Shown in pieces: positions 47,197-56,895 of a DNA stretch of 64,000 nucleotides. Source of the stretch: Camelimonas lactis (GTDB taxonomy: Bacteria > Pseudomonadota > Alphaproteobacteria > Rhizobiales > Beijerinckiaceae). A model generated the notes under the pieces. The model did not search any database and had not been told where the DNA came from. It saw only the letters and a program-made list of their open reading frames with translations. The stretch is taken from the NCBI RefSeq assembly GCF_004342915.1, contig NZ_SLWL01000001.1:620001-684000 (forward strand), given 5' to 3'. How positions within the stretch are numbered: position 1 is the first letter of the stretch; each line of letters begins with the position of its first letter. The position numbers and the translations under genes were made by a program.

Positions 47197-48213
47197 TCAC
47201 CTCGCGCCCATGCGGATGCGCGGATCCAGCCACGCCAGCAGCAGATCGGAAACCAGCATGCCAACGACGGTCAGCACCGCCACGAACATCAGGATGAAGG
47301 CGGCCAGGAACTGGTCCTGGCTGCGCAACGCCGCCAGCAGGATGGGGCCAACCGTCGGCAGGCTCATCACCAGCGACACCAGGATGGAGCCGGAGACGAG
47401 GCCGGGCAGGATGTGGCCAATGTCGGCGACGAACGGGTTCAGCGCCATGCGGAACGGGTATTTCAGCAGGGCCCGGGTCGGCGGCAGGCCCTTGGCCTTG
47501 GCGGTGACGTAATACTGCTTGCCCAGTTCATCGAGCAAATTGGCCCGCATGCGCCGGATCATCGCCGCCGTGCCCGAGAGCCCGATGACCAGGGTCGGCA
47601 CGATCATGTGTTGCAGCAGCGATTTGAACTTGTCCCAGTTCCACGGCGCGGTGGCGTATCTGGGGTCGTACAGGCCGCCGATGGAAATGCCGAACCAGCG
47701 GTTCATGTAATACAGCAGCACCAGCGCCAGCAGGAAGTTGGGGATGGCGAGGCCGAGATAGCCGAGCAGCGTCGCCAGATAATCGCCCCACGAGTACTGC
47801 CGCGCCGCCGAATAGATGGCGATCGGGATCGAGACGATGTGGACGAAGATCACCACGGCGATATTGATCGCCAGGGTCAGCCACAGGGCGTCGCCCACCA
47901 CCTCGTTCACCGGGCGGTCATACTCGAACGACCAGCCCCAGTTGCCCTGAAGCAGGCCCGAAAAACCGCTGGGACCAGGCCAGACGCCAAGCCAGGCGAG
48001 ATACTGCTCCCACACCGGCCGGTCCAGACCATACTGTTTGATGAGGAACGCGGCCTTGGCGGCGGCGGCTTCGCCGCCCTGGGCGCGCAGTTCGGCGATC
48101 TGGTTGGTCAGGAAGTCGCCAGGCGGCAGCTTGATGATGAGGAACACCAGGGCGCTGATCAGCAGCAGGGTCACGGCCATGGTGACAAGGCGGCGCAGAA
48201 CGAAACTGATCAT
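47197..48213 (-). CDS. Peptide/nickel-type ABC permease, DppB/OppB-like
   Basis: This 338-residue permease starts at ATG 48213 (MISFVLRRLVTMAVTLLLIS), overlapping the binding-protein stop by four bases. It has the N-terminal membrane helix of OppB proteins, a periplasmic segment with YGLDRPVWEQYLAWLG, then the permease core with MIRRMRANLLDELGKQYYVT and AKAKGLPPTRALLKYPFR as the coupling loop. It pairs with the DppC-like permease encoded just downstream to form the membrane channel. Confidence 0.94.
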   Translation of the reverse strand: MISFVLRRLVTMAVTLLLISALVFLIIKLPPGDFLTNQIAELRAQGGEAAAAKAAFLIKQYGLDRPVWEQYLAWLGVWPGPSGFSGLLQGNWGWSFEYDRPVNEVVGDALWLTLAINIAVVIFVHIVSIPIAIYSAARQYSWGDYLATLLGYLGLAIPNFLLALVLLYYMNRWFGISIGGLYDPRYATAPWNWDKFKSLLQHMIVPTLVIGLSGTAAMIRRMRANLLDELGKQYYVTAKAKGLPPTRALLKYPFRMALNPFVADIGHILPGLVSGSILVSLVMSLPTVGPILLAALRSQDQFLAAFILMFVAVLTVVGMLVSDLLLAWLDPRIRMGAR

Positions 48214-50159
48214 GCCGGGTTGCTCCCGCGACGCTCCGGGCGGTCCCAGAACAGCTCGTCCATGCGGTAAATGCCGAGCAGCGACGTGGGCGCCCAGCTG
48301 TAAAGCGCGGTTTTGGGGAAGTTGATCAATCCGTTGCGCAGGGCCACCGGTTGCAGGGCGCCGGCCACGGTGCCGATCGACCATACGTTGTCGGCGTGCA
48401 GGCCCAGCATCTCATGCCAGGCGCGCGCTTTCACCGCATCGTCGGTGGCGTTCAACCACGCGTCCATGGCGACGAGCAGCCGTCTCGCCTGCGGCTCATC
48501 GCAGGCCTCGCCGCTCTTGCCCTTCGTCTCGACGTACTGGCCCCATTTCGGCCAGGACATGTTGTCCTGCTGCACCGGCGCCAGTTCTGTCGGCGCCATC
48601 TGGGCGGTGGGGATGGCGTTGTCGAGGCCGGCGGAGGCCACCATGACGGCGCGCCCCTCATAGGCGCGGTTGCGCAGGATGGTGCGGTCCTGCGGCTTGA
48701 TGAACAGCTTGATCCCCACCTCGCGCCAGAACTCGGCGACCAGCTCCAGGGTGTCGACGGCGAGGCCGGTGTCGCTGTCCACCTCCACCACCACCTCCAG
48801 CGGTCGTCCGTCCGGCGCCGCGCGGATGCCGGACGACGTCAGCCTGAGGCCGATCCCGTCCAGCAGCCGCGCCGCCTCGTCCGGGTCGTGACCGGCCCAG
48901 CGGCTGCGATATTCCGGCCGGAACAGGGCCGAGCCCTCCATCACCGTGTTGTTGCCCTCCTTGCCGAGGCCAAACAGCAGGGCGTTGTTGATGGTGTGGC
49001 GATCAATGGCGAGGGACAGGGCCCGCCGCCAGCGCACGTCGCGGTTTAGCGCCCGCCACATGGGATCGGCCGCGGTAAGATTGGGATAGAGCGCCAGCTC
49101 CGAGCCGCGGGCCATGCGCCACAGCAGGGTGGCGTAATCATGGACCTTTTCGCCCTGCTTCAGCACCGGGATATCGCTCATGATGAGGCCGCGCGCCAGC
49201 AGATCGACCTCGCCGGCGTTGGTCTTGGCGGCGAACAGGCTGGCGGAGGCGATGTTGGCGATCACCCGGTCCACGTAGGGCAGCTGGATCCCGGCGCTGT
49301 CGACGCGGTGAAAATAAGGATTGCGTTCAAAGATGATCTGCGTCGCGCCGGCTTCCACCGGCCGCCAGGGAAACAGGGTCGGCAGGGTGGGGCTGGAATT
49401 CTCCAGCATGGCGTCCATGCGATTGTGCAACGGCGCCCAGGATTTCACCCGAGCCTTTTTCACCAGTTCCGCCAGTTGTTCGGCCGGGGCGTATTTGATG
49501 TGATATTGCCGAAGCACATGGGCGGGGCGGTAAATATACGGGTCTTGCGGGCCGGCGAGCGTGGGCAGGAACAGCGGGTTGGGGCGCGGCCAGGAATAAC
49601 GGACGGTGACCTCGTCCAGCACTTCGAATGCCGGCTCCTGGCCATCGGCCAGCAGAAACAGCGGCGGGCCGGACGGGGTGAGCGCCTGGTTCTTGATGAT
49701 GTCCTGCCAGTAGTAGCGGAAATCCTCGCTGGTGAAGGGATGGCCGTCGGACCAGCGATGGCCGCGGCGCAGCCGCAGGGTGAAAATCCGGCCATCAACC
49801 ACATCAACGCCGGCCAGTATGTCTGGCTGTAACTGCAACTGTTCCGTATAGCCGACAAGCCGGGTGTAGGCGTTGGCCGACAGATAGCGGATGTCGCGGG
49901 CGCGGGCGATCAGGGTCGTCATTTCGCCGCCCTGGGTTCCGGCGCGACGCCCCTGGGCCGGCAGGTCCACCACCAGCGGGTCCTGGGGCAGGCGCTCTTT
50001 CAGCGGCGGCATGACTCCCGCCGCCACCTGCGCCCGCAGCAACGGACTCTCGCCGGCGTCATGGCCGAACACAGGGTGACCGAGCAGCGGCGATGCGCCT
50101 AGGGCGGCGCCGGCGGAGAGCAGGGCGCGGCGGGTTATGGTGGGGCGATGGCCGGTCAT
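48210..50159 (-). CDS. Peptide/opine-type ABC substrate-binding protein (SBP family 5)
   Basis: This 649-residue periplasmic protein starts at ATG 50159 and has a Tat-like signal (TRRALLSAGAALGASPLLG). The mature part contains FTLRLRRGHRWSDGHPFTSEDFRYYWQD, shown here in part (LRRGHRWSDGHPFTSEDF), the family 5 hallmark. RWRRALSLAIDRHTINNALLFG is also conserved. It is longer than DppA/OppA. The gene order on the minus strand is ATPase, binding protein, permease B, permease C, each junction overlapping or nearly so. Ligands of this class are peptides, opines or related compounds; the exact one is unknown. Confidence 0.92.
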   Translation of the reverse strand: MTGHRPTITRRALLSAGAALGASPLLGHPVFGHDAGESPLLRAQVAAGVMPPLKERLPQDPLVVDLPAQGRRAGTQGGEMTTLIARARDIRYLSANAYTRLVGYTEQLQLQPDILAGVDVVDGRIFTLRLRRGHRWSDGHPFTSEDFRYYWQDIIKNQALTPSGPPLFLLADGQEPAFEVLDEVTVRYSWPRPNPLFLPTLAGPQDPYIYRPAHVLRQYHIKYAPAEQLAELVKKARVKSWAPLHNRMDAMLENSSPTLPTLFPWRPVEAGATQIIFERNPYFHRVDSAGIQLPYVDRVIANIASASLFAAKTNAGEVDLLARGLIMSDIPVLKQGEKVHDYATLLWRMARGSELALYPNLTAADPMWRALNRDVRWRRALSLAIDRHTINNALLFGLGKEGNNTVMEGSALFRPEYRSRWAGHDPDEAARLLDGIGLRLTSSGIRAAPDGRPLEVVVEVDSDTGLAVDTLELVAEFWREVGIKLFIKPQDRTILRNRAYEGRAVMVASAGLDNAIPTAQMAPTELAPVQQDNMSWPKWGQYVETKGKSGEACDEPQARRLLVAMDAWLNATDDAVKARAWHEMLGLHADNVWSIGTVAGALQPVALRNGLINFPKTALYSWAPTSLLGIYRMDELFWDRPERRGSNPA

Positions 50160-52027
50160 GCCGCCGCCCTCCCGGCTTCGCCCAGGCGCACGTAATGCTG
50201 CGGCGCGACCTCGCGCATGGCGCCAGCCTCGCCGCACGCCAGCCGGTAAGGCTCCGGCCATTGCGTGGGCTCGGAAAAGCGGCCGGAGCGCAGTTTTGCG
50301 AAGTCGAGCGGATGATCGAGATCGGGCGCCGGCACCGCCGCCAGCAGCGCCTGGGTGTAGGGGTGCAGCGGCGCGTTGAAGAGCACTTCCCTGGGGGCCT
50401 GCTCGACAATGTGGCCCCGGCACATCACGGCGATGTCGTCGGCCATGTAGTCCACCACCGCCAGATTGTGGGAGACGAAGATGTAGGAGAGATCGAGCGC
50501 CTGTTGCAGATCCTTCAGCAGGTTCAGCACCTGCGCCTGCACCGAGACGTCGAGCGCCGACACCGGCTCGTCGCACAACAGCACCTGGGGCGACAGGGCA
50601 AGGGCCCGGGCGATGCCGAGGCGCTGGCGCTGGCCGCCGGAGAACGAATGCGGATAGCGGCGCAGGGCGTGACGGTCGAGGCCGACCATGGCCAGCAGCA
50701 TGCTGGCGCGCTCGAACTGCTCCTGCTCCGTTCCGACGTTGTGGATGCGCATGGGCTCGGTCAGCAGCTGGTAGACCGTCATGCGCGGATTGAGCGAGCC
50801 GTAGGGGTCCTGGAAAATGAATTGCACGGCGCGGCGATAGCGCATCAGGTCCTTGCCCTTCAGCGTGCTGATGTCACGCAGGCCGTCGCCATCGTCGTAG
50901 CGAATGGCTCCCGAATCCGGCGTGATGGCGCGCATGATCATCCGCGACACCGTGGTCTTGCCGCAGCCGGACTCGCCAACGAGGCCGAGCGTCTTGCCCG
51001 GCATCAGCGTCAGGCTCACGTTGGACACGGCGCGCACCTGGCGGGTCTGGCCGGAGAACCAGCCGGAGCGCAGGGTGAAGGTTTTCGAGATGTCGCGCGC
51101 CTCCAGCACCGGGCCGGCGGGGCGCTTCGTCGCCGGGCGCGCCTGGGCGGCGAGCAGGCGCGCGTCGGCGACCTCGCGCAGGGGCGTCAGGCGCTCGCCC
51201 GGCTTCATGTCGAAGTGGGGCGCGGCGTTCATCAGCGCGCGCAGATAGGGATGTTGCGGATTGCGGAAGATGGTTTCGCGATCCCCCGATTCGACGATGC
51301 GGCCGCGATACATCACCACCACGTCGTCGGCCACATTGGCGACCACGCCCAGATCATGGGTGATCAGCAGCACGGACATGCCGGTTTCCGCCTGAAGGTC
51401 GGAAATGAGCTCGAGAATCTGCGCCTGGGTGGTGACGTCGAGGGCGGTGGTGGGCTCGTCGGCGATCAGCAGGGCGGGGCGGCAGATCAGCGCCATGGCG
51501 ATCATGGCGCGCTGGCGCATGCCGCCGGACAGCTCGAACGGATAGGTGTTGAAGATGCGGGCCGGATCGGGCAGCCCGACCCGCTCAAACACCGCTTCAG
51601 CCACGTCGCGCGCCACATGCGGCGGCACGCGGTTGTGCAGCATGTAGGCTTCCGTCACCTGGTCGCCCACGGTGTGCAGGGGCGAGAGCGAGCTCATCGG
51701 CTCCTGGAAGATCATGGTCATGCGGTCGCCGCGCAGGGCGCGCATCTGCTTGCCTGAAGGGTCCAGCCGCGCCAGATCAAGGGGCGCGTCCGGGCGTCCT
51801 GGATCGTTGAACAGAATGGAGCCGGCGGTGACGGTCGCGGCCTTGGGCAGGATGCCCATCATCGCCTGGGCGGTGACGGACTTTCCAGAGCCGGATTCGC
51901 CCACCAGCGCCACGGTGCGGCCGCGTGGAATATCGAAGGAAACGCCCCGCAGCGCCTGCGTGACGACGCCGGCGCCCGTGAAGTTCACGGCCAGGTCCCT
52001 GATGCTGAACAGCGGCGTTTCACTCAA
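50156..52027 (-). CDS. Peptide-type ABC importer ATPase with two fused ATPase domains (DppD-DppF fusion)
   Basis: This 623-residue protein joins two ATPase domains, as in GsiA and YejF. Domain 1 (about 1-270) has [45 protein letters not shown] and ITHDLGVVA. Domain 2 (about 310-590) has [46 protein letters not shown] and [13 protein letters not shown]. All catalytic motifs are intact. The C-terminal ANPLHPYT-type segment appears as [17 protein letters not shown]. It is the first gene of the operon and overlaps the binding-protein start by four bases. Confidence 0.95.
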   Translation of the reverse strand: MSETPLFSIRDLAVNFTGAGVVTQALRGVSFDIPRGRTVALVGESGSGKSVTAQAMMGILPKAATVTAGSILFNDPGRPDAPLDLARLDPSGKQMRALRGDRMTMIFQEPMSSLSPLHTVGDQVTEAYMLHNRVPPHVARDVAEAVFERVGLPDPARIFNTYPFELSGGMRQRAMIAMALICRPALLIADEPTTALDVTTQAQILELISDLQAETGMSVLLITHDLGVVANVADDVVVMYRGRIVESGDRETIFRNPQHPYLRALMNAAPHFDMKPGERLTPLREVADARLLAAQARPATKRPAGPVLEARDISKTFTLRSGWFSGQTRQVRAVSNVSLTLMPGKTLGLVGESGCGKTTVSRMIMRAITPDSGAIRYDDGDGLRDISTLKGKDLMRYRRAVQFIFQDPYGSLNPRMTVYQLLTEPMRIHNVGTEQEQFERASMLLAMVGLDRHALRRYPHSFSGGQRQRLGIARALALSPQVLLCDEPVSALDVSVQAQVLNLLKDLQQALDLSYIFVSHNLAVVDYMADDIAVMCRGHIVEQAPREVLFNAPLHPYTQALLAAVPAPDLDHPLDFAKLRSGRFSEPTQWPEPYRLACGEAGAMREVAPQHYVRLGEAGRAAA

Positions 52028-52293
52028 CTCGTGCCCCCGGACTTTGGCGTCTCAAGATCGCGGCGGATATTCCACATTCGTGCGTGTGGATCTGTCTTCC
52101 CCAAGCATTAAACAGGTTGGCCCCGCAAGGCTATAGAGCGCCGCCGCGAAAACCGGAGGCCTGGGGAATGGATCGGCCGGCGGCGGGCTGGCGGCGGCGC
52201 GGCGTGAAGCCGCATGCGCACGCCGACGCGTTCTCCAGGCTATTTCTGCTCCCAACCAGCCGGGCTCTTCCGCTCTGGCGCTACCGCGCTCCT

Positions 52294-54282
52294 CTACCGT
52301 GGCGTGGCCGCCTTCTCCTGGCCTGGCGTCGCCGTCTTTCTGTCCAGCGCGTCATCAATAGCCGTTATGCGGGCGGCGGGGTGGCTGGCGATGAGGTCGA
52401 GCAGGCCGGCGACGAAGGCGTCGATGCGGGCGTCGTGCGCCAGGTGATGGGTGAGCAGGCCGACAGGCTCGGGGTCGGCGGCGGCCATGAAGCAGGCGAT
52501 GGCCTGGCGCAATGTTTCGGCGAGCGTCGCCTGGTCCGCCAGGCTGCGATCACCCCGCCAGGCGATGGGATCGACATGGGTGTTGACCTGAACCAGGCCC
52601 GGCGCCGCGAAGCGCGCTGGCCGCTGGCGGAAGGTCGACAGGCCGGCGAAGCCGACCCCGGCCAGGCGTGGCGTCAGGGCGGGGCTGATCCGGTTCCACG
52701 GCGGGGTGAACACCGGGCGCGCCTGGGCGCCGAACAGGGCGCGGATGCGGGCAAGCCCGTCCGCTGCCCGCTGCGCCAGCTCCGCCGGCTCGCCGTGGCT
52801 GAATTCTCCCTTCCTGGCGTCCCCCGGCGCGCGGTTCTCGTGGCTGAGGCCATGAACCAGCACGGCGACGTGCCTCTCGCTGGCGAGGCGGGCGGCCAGT
52901 TCAGGCGTTGCATGGGCGGGAATGGCGGCGATGGCCAGCGGCGTCCCGTGGGCGCGGGTCAGTTCCAGCAACCGCTCCAGTTGCGGTGTCGGCGCGATGG
53001 CGTCGTCGTCGCGATGCCAGAAAGCGACAGTGCGCCCGGCGTCGGCGGCGCGGTCCAGGGCGGCCCGCGCCGGTTGCAGGGTTGCGGCCAGGCTGGCGAC
53101 CAGCGCGGGCGCGCCATGGCTGGCGACAGGCGTCCGGCCGGCCGCCAGCTGTTCGATGATCTTTGCCGCGCGCCCGGCGCCGTTCACCGCCACCCCATGG
53201 TCGCCGGCCCTGCTGCCGGCCTGCGCCGCGCCGATGGCGGCGAGCAGCGTTGCAGCCGTCGCCCCTTCCAGGGCGAGGTTCTGGACAAGGCCGCGGGCGG
53301 CGAACAGCGCCGCGCGCTGGGCCTGTTCGGTTTCGCCGGCTTCCGTGAACGGCGCCACAACCGCCGGCGCGTCCGTGGCGAGAATGTCGAGGGCGGTGTT
53401 GTAGCCGCACTGGCTGATGGAGGCGGCGCAGCGGCGCAGCAGCTCACGAAAATCCGGCCGGGCGCGCTCGATCACGACGTTGGGCGTCGCCGCCAGGCGC
53501 AGGCTGGCCATGGCGTCTTCAGCCACCTTGTGGCCGACGAGCAGACGCCAGAGGCGCTGTTGCGGGTCGGCGGCGGCCGCCGCCAGGGCGATGTTGAGCA
53601 ACGGCAGCGCCGCCGCCGAACCACCGCCCGAGACGATGATGTCGCCATGGGAGCGATCCGCCGCCGCGAGCGGCGCAGCCGGGCGGCTGTCATCCACATA
53701 GCCGGTGTAGTGCAGGCGCGGCTTCAGGTCGCTGGCGATGGGCCAGGAGGCTTCCAGCGGAGCCAGCGCCGGATCGGAATGAACCAGCACGCCGTCATAA
53801 CGGGCGCGCAGCAGGGCGTGGGCGGCGTCGATCTTGGCCTGTTTCGCCGGCCGGGCCAGAATGTCCCGCACCGACGCCAGCACGAGGGGCGGCCGCGCCA
53901 GTTGCGCCGCCGCGTCCAGAATCGCCTTGAATTCCGTCCCGAGGGCGCGGCGGCCGAAGGGAAACAGCTCGGTGACCAGCACGTGCGGTTGCAGGCGGCG
54001 CAGGGCGTCGCCGGTGATGGCGATACGGCGCCGGGCCGTTTCCGGGCGCAATGGCGCGCCGTCGCCCTCGCGCAGGTCGGAAAACGCTGTCCCCACCACG
54101 TGCAGCGCCGGCAACTGGATCAGTTCGACCCCTTCAGCCCGCAGCAGCGGCGTCGGCTGGCCGCCGCTGATCAACTGCACGGCGTGGCCGCGCGCCGCCA
54201 GCGCCCGCGCCAGGGCGGCGGCGCGTGTCAGGTGGCCGACGCCAAGCAGATGGGTGACGATGATGGCGATGCGCAGGCTCAT
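52294..54282 (-). CDS. Glycosyltransferase fused to polysaccharide deacetylase-like domain
   Basis: This 662-residue protein has two parts. Residues about 1-390 look like a GT-B fold of the GT28/MurG kind: RIAIIVTHLLGVGHLTRAAAL at the N-terminus, then DIIVSGGGSAAALPLL and the donor-side segment ISQCGYNTALDILATDAPAV. Residues about 400-650 resemble a NodB-type deacetylase: FWHRDDDAIAP (motif 1), LVHGLSHENRA (H-x3-H, motif 2) and FTPPWNRISP (motif 3). No signal peptide is seen, so both domains would act in the cytoplasm. It overlaps the upstream GT4 gene by four bases and ends a four-gene minus-strand set. Confidence 0.78.
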   Translation of the reverse strand: MSLRIAIIVTHLLGVGHLTRAAALARALAARGHAVQLISGGQPTPLLRAEGVELIQLPALHVVGTAFSDLREGDGAPLRPETARRRIAITGDALRRLQPHVLVTELFPFGRRALGTEFKAILDAAAQLARPPLVLASVRDILARPAKQAKIDAAHALLRARYDGVLVHSDPALAPLEASWPIASDLKPRLHYTGYVDDSRPAAPLAAADRSHGDIIVSGGGSAAALPLLNIALAAAAADPQQRLWRLLVGHKVAEDAMASLRLAATPNVVIERARPDFRELLRRCAASISQCGYNTALDILATDAPAVVAPFTEAGETEQAQRAALFAARGLVQNLALEGATAATLLAAIGAAQAGSRAGDHGVAVNGAGRAAKIIEQLAAGRTPVASHGAPALVASLAATLQPARAALDRAADAGRTVAFWHRDDDAIAPTPQLERLLELTRAHGTPLAIAAIPAHATPELAARLASERHVAVLVHGLSHENRAPGDARKGEFSHGEPAELAQRAADGLARIRALFGAQARPVFTPPWNRISPALTPRLAGVGFAGLSTFRQRPARFAAPGLVQVNTHVDPIAWRGDRSLADQATLAETLRQAIACFMAAADPEPVGLLTHHLAHDARIDAFVAGLLDLIASHPAARITAIDDALDRKTATPGQEKAATPR

Positions 54283-55463
54283 GGGGGACCATCCTGGCTG
54301 GGCAGCAGCGGCGTCAGCGTATCCCGCAGGATGGAGGCGGCGCTGGCGAGGCTGCGCTGCTGGCGGATGAAGGCGACGCCGGCCGCGCCGGCGGGCGGCA
54401 ACAACTCCGGTTGCGCCAGCAGGTCATCGAGGCGGGCGGCGAAGCGCCCGGCCAGCGTCGCGCGCGGGCTGTTGGCCACCAGCCAGCCGGTTTCATGGTT
54501 CCGCACCACGCCGCGGACGCCGCCGGCATCCCCGGCCAGCACCGGGCAGCCATTGGCCTGCGCCTCCAGCAACGCCATGCCGAACGCTTCGTTGATCGCC
54601 GGCCAGACCAGCAGATCGTGCGCCGCATAGATGGCGTCGATCGCCTCCGGCGGCGCCAGGCCCGCCAGAACCACCCGCTCGCCGAACGGCGCGAACAGCG
54701 CCGCGACTTCGGCCCGGGCCGGACCGTCGCCGACGATGGTCAGGCGCCAGTTCCGGCCAGCGAGGAGCGCGAGGCTGTCGGCGAGAACCCGGAACGAGGC
54801 CAGCTTGTCGCCCTGGCGCAGCATGGCCACGGCCAGCAGGCGCACCACCCCGGGTTGCGGCCGGGACGCCAGGGGCGAAGGCGCCGGCGGCCGCGCCAGG
54901 GCCGGTCGCGCCAGGAAGGGCGGCAGGGCGTGGCATTTTTCCGCCATGGCGGCGTCCGCCAGTTCAGCGGCGCCGAGCAGGCAGGGCCTGTCGTTCTCAT
55001 TCAGCACGAACACGGCGCTGGCCTGGCGCAACGCCGCCACGGTCGCGACGTGGCCGATGCGCCAGGGGCCATCGGCGCGGCTGGGGGTGAGCGAGGCCTC
55101 GGCGACCACATAGGGAATGGCGAGCGCTCTGGCCACGGCCGGGCCGATCCAGTCCGGCGCGCGGTCATAGAGATGGTAGGTGAACCACAGGCGCGGGCGG
55201 TCCGGGGCGGACGTCGCGGTCCAGCGCGCGACCAGCAGGTCGGCTTCGCGCAGGGCCGCGTCGCGGATGGCGCGTTGGGCGGCCGGGTCGCCGGCCTTTT
55301 CGTGGCTGCGCAGGCGCGCGGCGATCTGCGGCGTGAAGCCGGCCGCCGCCAGCGCCGCCAGCAGGTTGCGCGCCATGGTGCGGTCACCGGATGGCCGTGG
55401 ATGGTCCGGCGGCTTCATCGGCGCGTAGAAAGCGATGGGAATGTTCGCCAGGGGACCGGCCAT
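54279..55463 (-). CDS. Glycosyltransferase, GT4 family
   Basis: This 394-residue GT-B enzyme begins NIPIAFYAPMKPPDHPRPSG and has the GT4 donor-site segments LTIVGDGPARAEVAALFAPF, LAGLAPPEAIDAIYAAHDLL and INEAFGMALLEAQANGCPVL (E-x7-E). A retaining transfer from a nucleotide sugar is expected. Acceptor and sugar are unknown. It starts 10 nt after the upstream GT4 gene and overlaps the fusion gene downstream, so translation is probably coupled. Confidence 0.88.
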   Translation of the reverse strand: MAGPLANIPIAFYAPMKPPDHPRPSGDRTMARNLLAALAAAGFTPQIAARLRSHEKAGDPAAQRAIRDAALREADLLVARWTATSAPDRPRLWFTYHLYDRAPDWIGPAVARALAIPYVVAEASLTPSRADGPWRIGHVATVAALRQASAVFVLNENDRPCLLGAAELADAAMAEKCHALPPFLARPALARPPAPSPLASRPQPGVVRLLAVAMLRQGDKLASFRVLADSLALLAGRNWRLTIVGDGPARAEVAALFAPFGERVVLAGLAPPEAIDAIYAAHDLLVWPAINEAFGMALLEAQANGCPVLAGDAGGVRGVVRNHETGWLVANSPRATLAGRFAARLDDLLAQPELLPPAGAAGVAFIRQQRSLASAASILRDTLTPLLPSQDGPP

Positions 55464-55473
55464 TCCGCCTCCC

Positions 55474-56832
55474 TCAGGCCGCGCCAGAGCGTTGTCTGGC
55501 GGACCGGGCGCCCGCTTCGTCCGAAACGGCCCCGGCGGCGCCGAGGGCGGCGCGCAGCCGGGCTTCGATCAGGTCGATGCCGCCCTCCATGGAAAAATCG
55601 GCGCGCAGCCGCCGCCAGGCGGCCTCGCCGAGGCGGGCGCGGCGCTCCGGTTCGCGCGCCAGCAGATTGATGGCGTTGGCGAGGGCGGTGAAATCGGCGG
55701 GCGGGACCAGCACGCCCTCCACATCGTCGCGGATGAATTCCGGGATGCCGGCGAAATCGCTGGCGATGATGGCCAGCTTCTGGCTGGCCGCCTCCATCAG
55801 CACATTGGGCAGGCCGTCCTGATCGCCGGAGCGGGTTTTTCGCGCCGGCAGCACGAACATGTCGGCGGCGCCGAGCAGGGCCATCACGTCCGGCTGGGGC
55901 AGGGCGCCCATGAAAGCCACGCGCTGGCCAAGGCCGAGCTGCTCCGCTTCCGCCTTGAGGCGCGGCAGCAACTCGCCGCCGCCCACATGTACGAACTGCC
56001 AGTGCAGATCGCCAGGCAGCCCCGCCAGGGCCTTGAGCAGATCGCCAAAACCCTTCTTGGCGACGGCGCGACCCACCGAGACAATACGCACCGGGCTGGC
56101 CGGGTCGCCGCCATTGCAGGCCGGGCGGCTGGCGGGCGGCGCCGGCAGGCGCGACAGGTCGAGGCCATGATAGGCGAGGGCGACCCGCTCCGGCGCTGGC
56201 GCCAGGGCTTGCAGGGCGGCGAGATTCTGGCGGGTGCAGGTGACGCCGAACAGGGATTCGGCGATCTTTTCGCGCTTTTCCCAGTCCGGCGTGGTCCAGA
56301 TGTCCTTGGCGTGGGCGGAAAAGCTCCAGGCCGCCGGGTTGCTGGCCGACCGGCGCAGCAGCGCCGCGTAACGCACGACAGAGGCGGGCGTGTGCAGGTA
56401 GTGCACATGCACATGTCCGACGCTGGCGGGCAGTTCACGGGCGAACACCATGGCCTGGCCGAGCCGGCGGATGCGGTTGCGCGTCAGGTCGCGGCGCAGG
56501 TCGCGGATGAAAGCGCCAAGCATGCGGCTGAACCCCGGCTGGCGCATGGCCCAGCCGAGCCCCTTCAGCACGCGGATGGGCGCCTCATGCAGATATTCCG
56601 GCAGATAGGCCACCGGCGCCTGGATCTGCCGGTGCATGGGGTGCACGGCGCTGTCGGTGGGCTCGCGCAGGGAGATGATGCGCAGCTTCAGGCCGCGCCG
56701 CTCCAGCGCCAGGATTTCCTGGGCGATGAAGGTTTCGGACAGGCGCGGATAGCCTTTCACGACGATGGCGATTTCATTCGCGGCGGCGGGCGGCTGGCTG
56801 GCGGGGGCTTGAGGGGCTTGGGCGCGGGTCAT
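55474..56832 (-). CDS. Glycosyltransferase, GT4 family (exopolysaccharide type)
   Basis: This 452-residue protein has an N-terminal GT4 segment IAIVVKGYPRLSETFIAQEI typical of exopolysaccharide and colanic-acid-type transferases. The middle holds WSFSAHAKDIWTTPDWEKRE, and the donor-side part has RIVSVGRAVAKKGFGDLLKA and LPNVLMEAASQKLAIIASDF. The first 20 residues are Ala/Pro-rich and low in complexity. It lies 63 nt after the COG4671 gene. It probably adds a sugar to a lipid-linked or surface glycan; specificity is unknown. Confidence 0.88.
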   Translation of the reverse strand: MTRAQAPQAPASQPPAAANEIAIVVKGYPRLSETFIAQEILALERRGLKLRIISLREPTDSAVHPMHRQIQAPVAYLPEYLHEAPIRVLKGLGWAMRQPGFSRMLGAFIRDLRRDLTRNRIRRLGQAMVFARELPASVGHVHVHYLHTPASVVRYAALLRRSASNPAAWSFSAHAKDIWTTPDWEKREKIAESLFGVTCTRQNLAALQALAPAPERVALAYHGLDLSRLPAPPASRPACNGGDPASPVRIVSVGRAVAKKGFGDLLKALAGLPGDLHWQFVHVGGGELLPRLKAEAEQLGLGQRVAFMGALPQPDVMALLGAADMFVLPARKTRSGDQDGLPNVLMEAASQKLAIIASDFAGIPEFIRDDVEGVLVPPADFTALANAINLLAREPERRARLGEAAWRRLRADFSMEGGIDLIEARLRAALGAAGAVSDEAGARSARQRSGAA

Positions 56833-56895
56833 CTGGCCGTGGGCTATAGCATCTTCAGGCGGGACATGCGGGAATACCGGCGCCGCAGGCGCAAG

